From contig JAFSBM010000192.1 of NCBI GenBank assembly GCA_017437285.1, positions 1 to 35,173 on the forward strand: a stretch of 35,173 nucleotides of DNA, written 5' to 3'. The notes beneath the pieces are model-generated. The model was not told where the DNA came from. It did no database searches and worked only from the letters and a program-made list of their open reading frames with translations. Shown piece after piece: positions 5,931 through 15,061 of this stretch; the stretch's first letter is position 1, and the number at the start of each line of letters is the position of its first letter. The position numbers and the translations under genes were made by a program. Origin of the DNA: Ruminococcus sp. GTDB lineage: Bacteria > Bacillota > Clostridia > Oscillospirales > Ruminococcaceae.

Positions 5931-7317
5931 ATTCAAGTTCTGAAAAATCTTCAATAAGCTTTGCGTCAAGCTTTTGAATTGCAATTGCGTCATCAGCTGT
6001 GATACCGTTGCCATTACCCACAACGTCAGCTGCTTTCATTCCGTTTTCTGACAATTCGTACTTATCGGGATTTGCGATATATTGCAGAATTGCAGCTGCA
6101 TCAGCAATGGAAACAGTGCTGTCATTATTTGCGTCGCCGTCGATATAAATTTGCATATCGCCCATTAACGGCGGAATAGTTGTCGACACTGTTGTCGGCA
6201 TCTGAGTTCCAATTGTAGGAGTTGTAGTAGTTGTTGTGGTGGTAGTTTTCTCGTCGGAGGGCATCATACCGCCTGCTATATATGTTTGTGTGGTTGTTGA
6301 TGTTGGAATAGTCTGTGTTCCCATAAGCGGTGGAATATCAGTCTGACGTGGACGTGTAGAGGTTGTAACTCCTGCAAGAGGAGGAACTGTAGTTGTAGTA
6401 TACTCATCGGGAGGCAGCGGCACTCCTGCAAGAGGAGGAACTGTAGTAGTTTCTGTTGTCGCTACAATTGTTCCCATAAGTGGCGGAAATGTAGTAGTTG
6501 TTCTTCCGCTTTCAAGATTTACAAGCTCAACCTTTTCAAGATTAACGCCTTTTTCTTTGGAATCGAAAACGGCAGCTGTAATAAAATCGTCGCTGTTAAA
6601 AGGAACACGATAGGATACAGTTGCTATGCCGTTTTTAACAGCAGCAGTAAAAAACTCCTCTACCATTTCGTGGTCAATTGCGGTTACAAATACACCCTCA
6701 ATTTCGTCACAATCTCCTTCTACTGAATATTGTAAAACTACATATTCTGCACACTGTGCGTAAAATGAGGCATAATGGTCTTCAATTTCGTCATTGTTAA
6801 ACAGAGCTTCTCCAATTTCAATTTCTTCGAGAGGCAGTTCAATTCTGTCATTTGAAGGAACAGCTGTAGTTGTTGTCAATTTTGAAACCACAGTTCCAAC
6901 TGTAGTGGTTGTAGTAGTTGCAGTAGTTGTAGTAGTTGTTGTCAATTTTGAAGTCTGAGTTCCGATTGTAGTAGTTGTAGTTGCTTTAGTTGTTGTAGTG
7001 TACTCATCGGGGGGCATTGCTACGCCATCTTCGGGGGGGAATGTTACGTCTTCATCGGGGGGCATTGTAGAACCGGGGGCAGGTGCAAGTTGAGATGTAA
7101 CTTTTGCTCTTGTAGTAGTTGCAGTCGTTGCAACCTCAGTTCCAACACGGGTTGTGGCTGCAACAGCACCTGCTGTTGTAGTAAAGGACGGTTGGTTTTG
7201 TTCCGCCGCATTTGAAGCAGCATGGGTGGTTTCAGTATTTGTCATTGCCATATTGGCAGATGTGCTTACTGAAACGGCAGCTAAAAGTGCCGCAATTTCT
7301 TTTGTGAATTTTCTCAT
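5929..7317 (-). CDS. Secreted Thr-rich dockerin protein with repeated Pro-Pro motifs
   Basis: The 462-aa protein has an N-terminal signal peptide (about residues 1-34), then Thr-rich low-complexity stretches that frame a globular domain (about 158-270), and a C-terminal dockerin (about 388-455). The dockerin has two Ca-binding-like segments, DGDANNDSTVSIADAAAIL and DVVGNGNGITADDAIAI. Ten short motifs stand out: PPDE type at 85-90, 93-98, 101-106, 301-306 and 352-357, and PPL[MA]G type at 277-282, 293-298, 311-316, 328-333 and 381-386. The globular domain shares the phrase AVKNG-x3-VSY-x2-P with the carbohydrate-binding-like domain of the right-edge protein. The gene starts 2 nt after the radical SAM stop, and its GGAGG lies inside the end of that gene, so the two are coupled. 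It may be a substrate of that enzyme (inference). Export and cellulosome attachment follow from the signal peptide and dockerin. Confidence 0.85.
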   Translation of the reverse strand: MRKFTKEIAALLAAVSVSTSANMAMTNTETTHAASNAAEQNQPSFTTTAGAVAATTRVGTEVATTATTTRAKVTSQLAPAPGSTMPPDEDVTFPPEDGVAMPPDEYTTTTKATTTTTIGTQTSKLTTTTTTTATTTTTTVGTVVSKLTTTTAVPSNDRIELPLEEIEIGEALFNNDEIEDHYASFYAQCAEYVVLQYSVEGDCDEIEGVFVTAIDHEMVEEFFTAAVKNGIATVSYRVPFNSDDFITAAVFDSKEKGVNLEKVELVNLESGRTTTTFPPLMGTIVATTETTTVPPLAGVPLPPDEYTTTTVPPLAGVTTSTRPRQTDIPPLMGTQTIPTSTTTQTYIAGGMMPSDEKTTTTTTTTTPTIGTQMPTTVSTTIPPLMGDMQIYIDGDANNDSTVSIADAAAILQYIANPDKYELSENGMKAADVVGNGNGITADDAIAIQKLDAKLIEDFSELE

Positions 7318-7319
7318 GA

Positions 7320-8294
7320 TTAATTACCTCCATTTTCTTTGTTAATAATTTCAAGTGCCGTTAAAATAAGCACTTGTTCTTCCAAGCAAGCGGCTTCGGA
7401 AATGTCAGTTACTGTGCCTGTTGTTGACATTTTTCTGCAAGCACATGAATTATGACAGTAATCCACAAGCTCGCAATCGTCGCATCGCTTTGAAACCATT
7501 GAATAGTCGGGGTGTGCCTTTCTCGCTTTTTCAGCTTCAATTCCCACATAAATATTACCGCAGCGGTAATCGGGGAGATTCTGGAACTGCACACAAGGAT
7601 AGAAATTTCCGTCCCAGTTGATGAAAACTTTCTTTTTGCATATTTCGCAGGTACCCTTGATATTTTCCCTTATATTTTTCTTTTTTACCTCCAGCTCATA
7701 CATGAAAAGGTCGTCAATTTCAGCGATTTTCCGCCATTGCTCCCTTAGCAAGTCACCGAAGCTGTCGGGGTCTTGGGGATTTGTAAAAGCGTTCATAGCC
7801 GCTGAAATTTTCTTTACTCCCTGATTTTTCAGATAGATGATATTTTCGTAAAGCTGAGGGAGTGTTTCCTCCGTATAGACAAGCTGAACGAGAGTTTCGG
7901 GCTGATATTTCAGCAGCATTTTCAGCTTTTCGTCAAGGAGCTGAGGAGAAACTCCACGGTCAGTACACTTTATGCCGTCATGGGACATATTTATAATAAC
8001 ATTTCGTTCAATGCACCATTTTATGAATTCCTCGTCAAGAAGTGTTCCATTGGTGGTAATTACGAATTGCACAGCCTTGACATTTTCGCAGTAGAATTTG
8101 ACAATATCCTTATAAAGCAGGGGTTCGCCGCCGAAAAGATAGACCGTATGTGCGTTATTGTTGCCGTTTATGTAATCCGCAATTTTCTGCTTTATATCCT
8201 CGGTAATATTGCCGTAGTCGGTGTTGAGATGCCGTTCATAGCAGTAAGAGCATTTAAGGTTGCATTTATTTGTAATGCTTATTGTATAATCCAA
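7320..8294 (-). CDS. Radical SAM/SPASM-type peptide or protein maturase
   Basis: The 324-aa cytosolic enzyme has the radical SAM cluster motif CNLKCSYC (Cys11, Cys15, Cys18) at the very N-terminus, the GGEP motif at 55-58, and a C-terminal SPASM-type Cys set. The latter comprises Cys216, 219, 234, 245, 271, 274, 280, 284, 286 and 303, including CDDCELVDYC and CHNSCAC. SPASM enzymes with such auxiliary Fe-S clusters usually modify ribosomal peptides or proteins (sactipeptide, ranthipeptide and cyclophane maturases, anaerobic sulfatase maturases). No sulfatase and no small Cys-rich precursor is next to it. The only partner is the coupled Thr-rich dockerin protein. The start is TTG at 8294, with GGAGG 8 nt upstream and a promoter at 8333-8361. 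The enzyme class is secure; the substrate is inferred. Confidence 0.88.
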   Translation of the reverse strand: MDYTISITNKCNLKCSYCYERHLNTDYGNITEDIKQKIADYINGNNNAHTVYLFGGEPLLYKDIVKFYCENVKAVQFVITTNGTLLDEEFIKWCIERNVIINMSHDGIKCTDRGVSPQLLDEKLKMLLKYQPETLVQLVYTEETLPQLYENIIYLKNQGVKKISAAMNAFTNPQDPDSFGDLLREQWRKIAEIDDLFMYELEVKKKNIRENIKGTCEICKKKVFINWDGNFYPCVQFQNLPDYRCGNIYVGIEAEKARKAHPDYSMVSKRCDDCELVDYCHNSCACRKMSTTGTVTDISEAACLEEQVLILTALEIINKENGGN

Positions 8295-8332
8295 AAAAAT
8301 CGCCTCCAGATAAAATATTTATATTCACTCAT

Positions 8333-8361
8333 ATTATAACATATATTACTCTGTATTTCAA
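8333..8361 (-). promoter_or_regulatory. Promoter of radical SAM/dockerin operon
   Basis: On the minus strand TTGAAA (8356-8361), a 17-bp spacer and TATAAT (8333-8338) preceded by TGT (extended -10). It is the only good promoter upstream of the TTG start. Confidence 0.7.
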
Positions 8362-8637
8362 TAATCTTGCATATATTAACATTGCACGAAAATTCGGCTC
8401 AGATTTGCACATTATGACGGAACACGGTGTGATTAATTTGCTTTCTATATGTCCTATATATATTAAACAACTTTACCCCCTCAATTATCGCAGTAAAATT
8501 GAAAAAAATTTTCAAAAGTTGTAAGTATGTGCTAACATACAGCTTTTAGCCGTTAGCCTTTAGCCGTTAGCTTTTAGCCTTTTTAAAGCTGTTAGCTTTT
8601 AGCCATTAGCCGTTAGCCAATGGGTGCGGTGAATGTT
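8362..8637. other. Intergenic region without a gene
   Basis: The left part (8362-8541) is AT-rich DNA in which I see no convincing gene or RNA. The right part (8543-8618) is a 7-bp-period TTAGCNN array, listed separately. A short plus-strand reading frame overlapping the promoter has no ribosome binding site. Confidence 0.6.
8543..8618. repeat. Heptamer array, TTAGCCN type
   Basis: Consecutive degenerate 7-bp units (TTAGCCG, TTAGCCT, TTAGCTT and similar) run through most of this stretch, with a short break near 8580. TAG occurs on one strand and TAA on the other, in all frames, because the period is not a multiple of three. Confidence 0.7.
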
Positions 8638-8735
8638 GCGGTATACCGTCAATCTGTGTAGGGGCGGATATTATCCGCCCGTTTTAAACATATTATCATA
8701 CAAAAGAAAGGACGGCAGAAACAAATCTACCGTCC
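8638..8735 (-). repeat. Terminator-containing repeat module, copy 1 (downstream of guaB)
   Basis: Read on the minus strand, the 98-bp module runs: hairpin GGACGG...CCGTCC, the T-rich TTTCTTTTGTATGAT, an AT stretch, the palindrome GGGCGGATAATATCCGCCC, then CCTACACAGATTGAC and GGTATACCGC. The same order and near-identical sequence occur on the plus strand at 32133-32231, downstream of psd. In both cases it is oriented as a terminator for the preceding gene. Confidence 0.75.
8710..8735 (-). terminator. guaB terminator
   Basis: A GGACGG/CCGTCC stem is followed on the minus strand by TTTCTTTT. It belongs to the recurring terminator family and forms the first part of the repeat module. Confidence 0.65.
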
Positions 8736-8738
8736 AAT

Positions 8739-8773
8739 TTCTAACATCTAACATCTAATCTCTAACGACTAAC
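8739..8773 (-). repeat. Heptamer array directly after guaB stop
   Basis: On the minus strand, units GTTAGTC, GTTAGAG, ATTAGAT, GTTAGAT and GTTAGAA follow the guaB TGA stop codon without a gap. Confidence 0.7.
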
Positions 8774-10303
<1,530 letters not shown>

Positions 10304-10315
10304 TTATTAACATTA

Positions 10316-10344
10316 ATAATAACATTTTTTTCACGTTCTGTCAA
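10316..10344 (-). promoter_or_regulatory. guaB promoter
   Basis: On the minus strand TTGACA (10339-10344), a 17-bp spacer and TATTAT (10316-10321). The leader to the guaB ATG is about 65 nt. Confidence 0.75.
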
Positions 10345-10450
10345 GAGAAACACGAAAAACTTTAATAGAAAAATCATGTGTAATCAACACACTTATTTGT
10401 CGAAATTCATCATACTAATTTTATATAAGATTATAGGGTGGGTGTGGTTT

Positions 10451-10466
10451 GTTTTTAGAGATGCCC
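10451..10466. repeat. Solo terminal repeat of the MITE-like family
   Basis: GTTTTTAGAGATGCCC matches the complement of the left end of element A (GGGCATCTCTAAAAAC). No partner end is found within 300 bp, so it is probably a remnant of a decayed or deleted copy. Confidence 0.5.
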
Positions 10467-10517
10467 TTAAGTAAGAAATTACAGTAATTCGAGTGTGTTG
10501 ATTAACCTGAAATTGAT

Positions 10518-10538
10518 GGCGGATAATATCCGCCCCTA
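10518..10538. repeat. GGCGGATA palindrome with CCCTAC tail
   Basis: A palindrome GGCGGATA/TATCCGCC joined to CCCTAC. Its right flank continues toward ACGGTATA, so it is a partial relative of the terminator repeat module. It lies in the 340-bp gap between the LRR/dockerin gene and guaB, which holds no gene. Confidence 0.6.
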
Positions 10539-10583
10539 CACAAAATTACGGTATATAGCCAATCCGTAGGGATAGAACTATTA

Positions 10584-11450
10584 TCAGCCGCCTGTAGAAA
10601 TCTTTGCGTATTTTTCGAGAATCAGTGACGCATCGGAAGAATCAACCAATCCGTCAAGGCTGATATCAGCGAAAATACGCTGTTTTCGGGAAAAGGTCAG
10701 AGGTGAGCCTGTGGAAATGAGTGCATATTCCGCAAGAACAGCCGAAGCGTCTGAGGAGTCCACAACATCATCACCGTTGGCATCTCCGAGGTCAATTTTC
10801 TTTACATCAATAAATTCAATGCCCTGTGCTTTGGCATATTTTTCAGCGGCAGTTCCCGTTGTACCCCTTATGATAAAATCGGGGATAACGGCATTTCCCT
10901 CACCGTGAGTTTCAGCTGTCATACCGATTGCATTTTCACCTATTTTCGTAACCGTTGAGGGGATAGCCGCATCATAGGCAACACAGCCGAAAAATGCGTC
11001 ATCGCCTATAGTTTTCACCGTTTTGGGAATAACTACCGTTTCAAGCTTCGGGCAGGAGAAAAAGCAGTCGTCAGGGATAGCCGTTATGGGAGCATTCAGC
11101 ACAACCTCTTTCAGTTCGTAACAGCTCATAAAAGCCTTTGCACCCATTGACTTTATATTTTCGCCGATGTTAATTGTTTCAACTGTAAAATTTCCTGCAT
11201 AAGCCTTTTCGCCGATTGCAGTTATTTTATACCCCTCGATTTCAGCAGGCACATCAGCCTCAGCGTAGCTGTAGGGCAGGTATACGCTTTTCAGTTCAGC
11301 TGTTTTGCCGTCTGAATTTACGAGAATTACATATTCCACAGAATTGATTTTCGTGGAAATCTCCTTGCGTGTATCGGTATCGGTTTCGGTATCTGACGCA
11401 GCAGCCGATACAGCTAAAATTCCGCTTAATATAGCTGAAAGAAGCTTCAT
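10584..11450 (-). CDS. Secreted BspA-type leucine-rich repeat protein with dockerin
   Basis: The 288-aa protein has a short signal peptide (MKLLSAILSGILAVSAAA), a spacer rich in Thr and Asp, and then LRR_5/BspA-type repeats. Examples are ITAIGEKAYAGN, KSMGAKAFMSC, TAIPDDCFFSC and KTIGDDAFFGC (about residues 70-200). The C-terminus is a dockerin with two Ca-binding segments, GDANGDDVVDSSDAS and DISLDGLVDSSDAS. BspA repeats commonly mediate binding to proteins or surfaces, so this may be a non-enzymatic cellulosome component. The ATG overlaps the TAA of the amidohydrolase gene by one base (TAATG), so translation is coupled to a metabolic gene. That is an odd partner for an exported protein. The family calls are firm; the ligand is unknown. 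Confidence 0.85.
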   Translation of the reverse strand: MKLLSAILSGILAVSAAASDTETDTDTRKEISTKINSVEYVILVNSDGKTAELKSVYLPYSYAEADVPAEIEGYKITAIGEKAYAGNFTVETINIGENIKSMGAKAFMSCYELKEVVLNAPITAIPDDCFFSCPKLETVVIPKTVKTIGDDAFFGCVAYDAAIPSTVTKIGENAIGMTAETHGEGNAVIPDFIIRGTTGTAAEKYAKAQGIEFIDVKKIDLGDANGDDVVDSSDASAVLAEYALISTGSPLTFSRKQRIFADISLDGLVDSSDASLILEKYAKISTGG

Positions 11451-12622
11451 TATAATTCCTCTTTCTTAATAATTTCGCCGTCAATCATAACGAGAACAGG
11501 CTCCGACATAAGGTCGAAAGGTGATTCGCCTTTGCGGTAAAGCTGAATGTCAGCGTCCTTGCCGACAGTAAGACTTCCCACCACATCATCAACGCCGAGA
11601 ATTTCAGCGGCATCAATTGTCAGACTGCGGAGAGCCTTTTCCATATCCAGACCGCCTTTTACAGCCGCCTGTGCCGAAATGGGGAGATACTGCACAGGGA
11701 TTACCGTGTGGTCGGTGCAGATTGCAATTTTTACGTTATTTTTCGCAAGTACAGCGGCATTTTTCAGTTCAAGACCTTTCATTTCAGGCTTGCATCTGTC
11801 GCAAATCATAGGGCCGCAGATTACGGGAACTTCTTCTTCCCCTAAAATATCCGCAATTTTATAACCCTCTGTGCCGTGGATAATTACAAGCTCCAAGCCG
11901 AATTCCTTTGCAATACGTATTGCTGTGCAGATGTCATCGGCACGGTGGCAATGGAAAAAGGCTTTCTGCTTGCGGTCAAGGAGAGGCATGAGAGCCTCGC
12001 ACTTTATATCGTATTCGGGAGGTTCATAATTCTCGTTATCGGAGTAGTAAATGTCCATATCATGGGCATATCTGCGGGATTTATACAAGCCCTCACGGAT
12101 AATAGCCGCCGTAGCCATACGGGTTACGGGAGCTTCGCCCTTGTCGTTGTAAACTCTCTTTGGATTTTCGCCCAAAGCAAATTTCATACCGCAGGTTTTA
12201 ATGAGCATATCGTCAATACGTCTGCCTACAGTCTTGATTACACCGATTTCACCGCCGCAGGCATTGGCACTTCCGGGGCATGACGCAACAGTTGTAATAC
12301 CTCTCATTCGTGCTTCCTCAAAACAGCGGTCAAAGGGATTTATACCGTCAATTGCTCTCATCTGCGGAGTGAACGCATCGGAGGATTCATTGCAGTCATC
12401 GCCCTCAAAGTCAACTCCGTCCTCGATTATTCCGAGGTGAGTGTGAGCGTCAATAAATCCCGGGAGAACAAGTCCGCCCTGTGCGTCAATACTGTCATCG
12501 GGGATACTTTCAGGTTCGCCCTCGCCTACAGCTCCGATATTTCCGCCGTCGGTTTCAAGCCAGCCGTTTTTTATAGTTCCCCTTTCGTCCATGGTAACTA
12601 TTTCAGCATTATATATAAGCAT
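11450..12622 (-). CDS. Imidazolonepropionase-like amidohydrolase
   Basis: The 390-aa metal-dependent amidohydrolase carries the N-terminal GFIDAHTHLG motif (His-x-His metal ligands near residues 60-62), a central HCHRADD segment, IHGTEGY, and the Asp-containing ICTDHTVIPVQ near the C-terminal end of the barrel. Composite beta-sandwich strands at both ends (MLIYNAEIVTMDERG and VGKDADIQLYRKG) are typical of the urease-type amidohydrolase superfamily. The substrate cannot be told: no histidine-degradation genes are nearby, so imidazolonepropionase itself is unlikely. It lies 16 bp after aroK and overlaps the LRR/dockerin gene by one base, so it is in the middle of the leftward fabD series. Confidence 0.85.
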   Translation of the reverse strand: MLIYNAEIVTMDERGTIKNGWLETDGGNIGAVGEGEPESIPDDSIDAQGGLVLPGFIDAHTHLGIIEDGVDFEGDDCNESSDAFTPQMRAIDGINPFDRCFEEARMRGITTVASCPGSANACGGEIGVIKTVGRRIDDMLIKTCGMKFALGENPKRVYNDKGEAPVTRMATAAIIREGLYKSRRYAHDMDIYYSDNENYEPPEYDIKCEALMPLLDRKQKAFFHCHRADDICTAIRIAKEFGLELVIIHGTEGYKIADILGEEEVPVICGPMICDRCKPEMKGLELKNAAVLAKNNVKIAICTDHTVIPVQYLPISAQAAVKGGLDMEKALRSLTIDAAEILGVDDVVGSLTVGKDADIQLYRKGESPFDLMSEPVLVMIDGEIIKKEEL

Positions 12623-12638
12623 AAAAATCTCCCTTCGC

Positions 12639-13139
12639 TCATTTCAGCATCTTCACAGCATCAGCAATAAGTTCAGCTGTTGTCATCGGGTTGCCGCTGC
12701 CGTCAATCTGCATTGTGGAATGTTTCATATACACCTGCTGACGGGAATTGAATCTTTCTTCAAGCTCCTCTTTTGTGGAACTCATAACAATGGGGCGGTT
12801 TTCATCTCCGCTTATTCTTGCATAACAGGTTTCAAAGTCAAGGTCAAGGAAAATTACAGCACCAGCCTTTGCAGCCGCAGCCGCAGATTCGGGATTGAGC
12901 ATTGCACCGCCGCCGCAGGCTACAACAGCCTTTTTATCGCAGAGGGATTTTATAACTTCAACCTCAACCTGTCGGAAGTATGCCTCCCCCTTTTGTGCGA
13001 AAATTTCAGGTATACTCATACCCTCTCTTTCCACAATAACCTCATCGGAGTCGTAAAAGCCGCAGCCCAGCTTTTTAGCGGCAAGCTTTCCCACAGTCGT
13101 TTTGCCGCACCCCATAAATCCGCATAAAAATACAGTCAT
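12639..13139 (-). CDS. aroK: Shikimate kinase
   Basis: The 166-aa enzyme phosphorylates shikimate at the 3-hydroxyl with ATP, in the aromatic amino acid pathway. The P-loop GFMGCGKTT lies at residues 7-15, the shikimate-binding DSDEVIV follows, and the conserved GGG (ACGGGAML) is at about 94-100. Length is normal. Only one base separates its start from the stop of aroE, so the two consecutive pathway steps are co-translated. Confidence 0.96.
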   Translation of the reverse strand: MTVFLCGFMGCGKTTVGKLAAKKLGCGFYDSDEVIVEREGMSIPEIFAQKGEAYFRQVEVEVIKSLCDKKAVVACGGGAMLNPESAAAAAKAGAVIFLDLDFETCYARISGDENRPIVMSSTKEELEERFNSRQQVYMKHSTMQIDGSGNPMTTAELIADAVKMLK

Positions 13140-13140
13140 A

Positions 13141-13983
13141 TCAATTACCCCGATTCATCTTTTCAACTTCATCTTCAACATCTTTTATAACAGCGGATAT
13201 ATCCTCTGTGGAAAATTCGCCGCCGTACCAGATTTCGTGAGCCTTTACAGCCTGATAAACAAGCATAGCCGCACCGCCAACCGCTGTTTTTCCCAATGCT
13301 CTCGCTTTTTTCATAAGGAGAGTTTCAATGGGGTTATAGATAACATCAAAAAAGCTAAGGCAATTTTCGATTACTTCATCGGAAACAGGGCAAGCGTCAA
13401 CTTTTGGGTACATACCCACGGGAGTTGCATTTACAAGCAAGTCGAATTTGCCCTCGATTTCGTTTACAAGGCAGATTTTCACAGCTGCATTGCCGCATTT
13501 TGAAAGTATCTCCGCCATAACAAGCTGTGCAGTTTTTACAGCGTCGGGGAGAACGGCAATTGTAAGCTCTGCATCGTGGAGAGCCGCTTCAATGGCAATC
13601 ATTCTGCCAACTCCGCCGCAGCCTACAAGGAGAACTTTTCCGCCGAGAGGGAGAAGTTCCGCTGAACGGAGAAAACCGTCACAATCGGTATTGTAGCCTG
13701 TCATAACGCCGTTGTCGTTGGAAATGCAGTTGACGGAATTATATCTTTCCGCACTTTCGCCCAGTCTGTCAGCCATGGGAATAATGGCTGTCTTATGGGG
13801 AATTGTAATGTTAAATCCCCTTAATTCACGGAGCATATCTCCGCTTTCCGCAAGCTTTTCTGGAGCAATTTCAATCAGTTCATAGCTGAAATCTTCAATT
13901 CCGCTTAAAGCAAAAAGCTTATTGTGAATAAGCGGCGACATTGAATGTCCCAGAGGATAGCCGATAAGTCCATATTTATCCAT
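13141..13983 (-). CDS. aroE: Shikimate dehydrogenase
   Basis: The enzyme reduces 3-dehydroshikimate to shikimate with NADPH. The N-terminal domain shows YGLIGYPLGHSMSP and the catalytic-Lys motif NITIPHKTAI. The NADP-binding domain has NTDCDGF and GCGGVGRM, and the C-terminal half has NATPVGMYP. I chose the ATG at 13983 (280 aa) because the family starts just before the YGLIGYPLGHS motif; the further upstream ATG at 14010 would add nine unrelated residues. This start overlaps the end of fabD by 8 bp (ATGGATAA), so aroE depends on fabD translation. Confidence 0.95.
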   Translation of the reverse strand: MDKYGLIGYPLGHSMSPLIHNKLFALSGIEDFSYELIEIAPEKLAESGDMLRELRGFNITIPHKTAIIPMADRLGESAERYNSVNCISNDNGVMTGYNTDCDGFLRSAELLPLGGKVLLVGCGGVGRMIAIEAALHDAELTIAVLPDAVKTAQLVMAEILSKCGNAAVKICLVNEIEGKFDLLVNATPVGMYPKVDACPVSDEVIENCLSFFDVIYNPIETLLMKKARALGKTAVGGAAMLVYQAVKAHEIWYGGEFSTEDISAVIKDVEDEVEKMNRGN

Positions 13984-14890
13984 AAATTTCAGCACCTTCA
14001 ATTCCTGCAAGATTTTCTATATTAAGAGCAGTAACGCCCTTTAAAGTCTTTTTCACAAGTCCTGTGAGAGTTTTTCCCGGACCAAATTCCACAAAAGTAT
14101 CAGCACCTGCCGCCTCCATAGCGGAAAGTTCAGCTGTAAAGCGTACAGGGGAAACGATATGCTTTGCAAGAAGTGACGGCATATCGCTGAAATCTGTCAA
14201 TTCTCCGCCTGTTACGTTGGAGTAGTATTTCACCTGCGGAGCATTAAAAGTGATTGTCTTTGCTGTTTCATAGAACTTGTCAGCCGCAGACTGCATAAGC
14301 TTTGAATGGAATGCTCCTGCAACATTGAGAGGAACAACTCTTGCCTTTAATTCGGCAAAAACTTCGCTTACCTCCGCAATTCCCTCGGGAGTTCCTGCAA
14401 TAACAGTCTGCTGTGGGGAATTGTAATTTACAGCTGTTACATAGTTCACAGCCTTTGAGCAGATTTCCTCAATTTTTTCGGGAGCAAGCTTTATAACAGC
14501 CGCCATTGCACCCTTTTGCTCTGCTGTAGCCATTTCCATAGCCTCTGCACGGGCTTTTATAAGTCTGAAACCGTCCTCAGCGGAAACCATACCTGAGCTT
14601 ACAAGTGCCGCATATTCGCCAAGGGAGTGACCTGCAACACCGTCAAATTTAAATCCTTTTTCAATAGCCGCATTAAGGCACACGAGAGAAGTGAGCATAA
14701 TGGCAGGCTGAGCATTGATAGTTTTTGACAGTTCCTCAATGGGAGCTTCAAAGCAAATCTGCTTCATATCCCTGCCGAGGATTTCCGACGCTGTATCGTA
14801 TAAATCCGCCATTTTTGGGAAAGCGTCGTATATGTCCTTTCCCATGCCCTGAGTCTGTGAACCTTGCCCTGCGAAAAGTGAAATAGTCAT
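13976..14890 (-). CDS. fabD: Malonyl-CoA:ACP transacylase
   Basis: The enzyme loads malonyl groups onto acyl carrier protein for FAS II. The 304-aa protein has GQGSQTQGMG at the N-terminus, the nucleophile Ser89 in GHSLGEYAAL, and His195 in GAFHSKLM. It is divergent from fabH and the rest of the fatty-acid genes and is instead co-transcribed with aroE and aroK. In many Firmicutes fabD lies between fabK and fabG. A promoter at 14992-15020 faces it. Sequence and length leave little doubt. Confidence 0.97.
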   Translation of the reverse strand: MTISLFAGQGSQTQGMGKDIYDAFPKMADLYDTASEILGRDMKQICFEAPIEELSKTINAQPAIMLTSLVCLNAAIEKGFKFDGVAGHSLGEYAALVSSGMVSAEDGFRLIKARAEAMEMATAEQKGAMAAVIKLAPEKIEEICSKAVNYVTAVNYNSPQQTVIAGTPEGIAEVSEVFAELKARVVPLNVAGAFHSKLMQSAADKFYETAKTITFNAPQVKYYSNVTGGELTDFSDMPSLLAKHIVSPVRFTAELSAMEAAGADTFVEFGPGKTLTGLVKKTLKGVTALNIENLAGIEGAEIYG

Positions 14891-14915
14891 AATTTTTTAT
14901 TGTTCCTTTCTGTGC

Positions 14916-14940
14916 AAATCGTCGAATTAATCAACGATTT
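14916..14940. promoter_or_regulatory. Inverted repeat in the fabD leader
   Basis: AAATCGT (14916-14922) and ACGATTT (14934-14940) form a 7-bp inverted repeat 26 bp upstream of the fabD start and downstream of its promoter. It could be an operator or a small leader hairpin; nothing in the sequence decides. Confidence 0.3.
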
Positions 14941-14991
14941 AAGCCGATTATTCTAATAAATCCTGTCTAAAGTGCTGAAATTTCATTTCCC

Positions 14992-15020
14992 ATTATAAAA
15001 AGAGAAAAAAATTCTTGCAA
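14992..15020 (-). promoter_or_regulatory. fabD-aroE-aroK promoter
   Basis: On the minus strand TTGCAA (15015-15020), a 17-bp spacer and a perfect TATAAT (14992-14997). The leader to the fabD ATG is about 95 nt and contains the inverted repeat at 14916-14940. Confidence 0.65.
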
Positions 15021-15061
15021 AATTTTTGGAAATGATTTACAATATATATGTATACTGTAAA

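Noticed and set aside
8282-8524. Plus-strand open frame of 80 codons upstream of the radical SAM gene
   Set aside because: It overlaps the start codon, ribosome binding site and promoter of the minus-strand gene, has no ribosome binding site of its own and no recognisable protein character.
12591-13127. Plus-strand open frame of 178 codons opposite aroK
   Set aside because: It is antisense to the clearly real aroK gene, with no start signals and a low-complexity composition typical of antisense frames.
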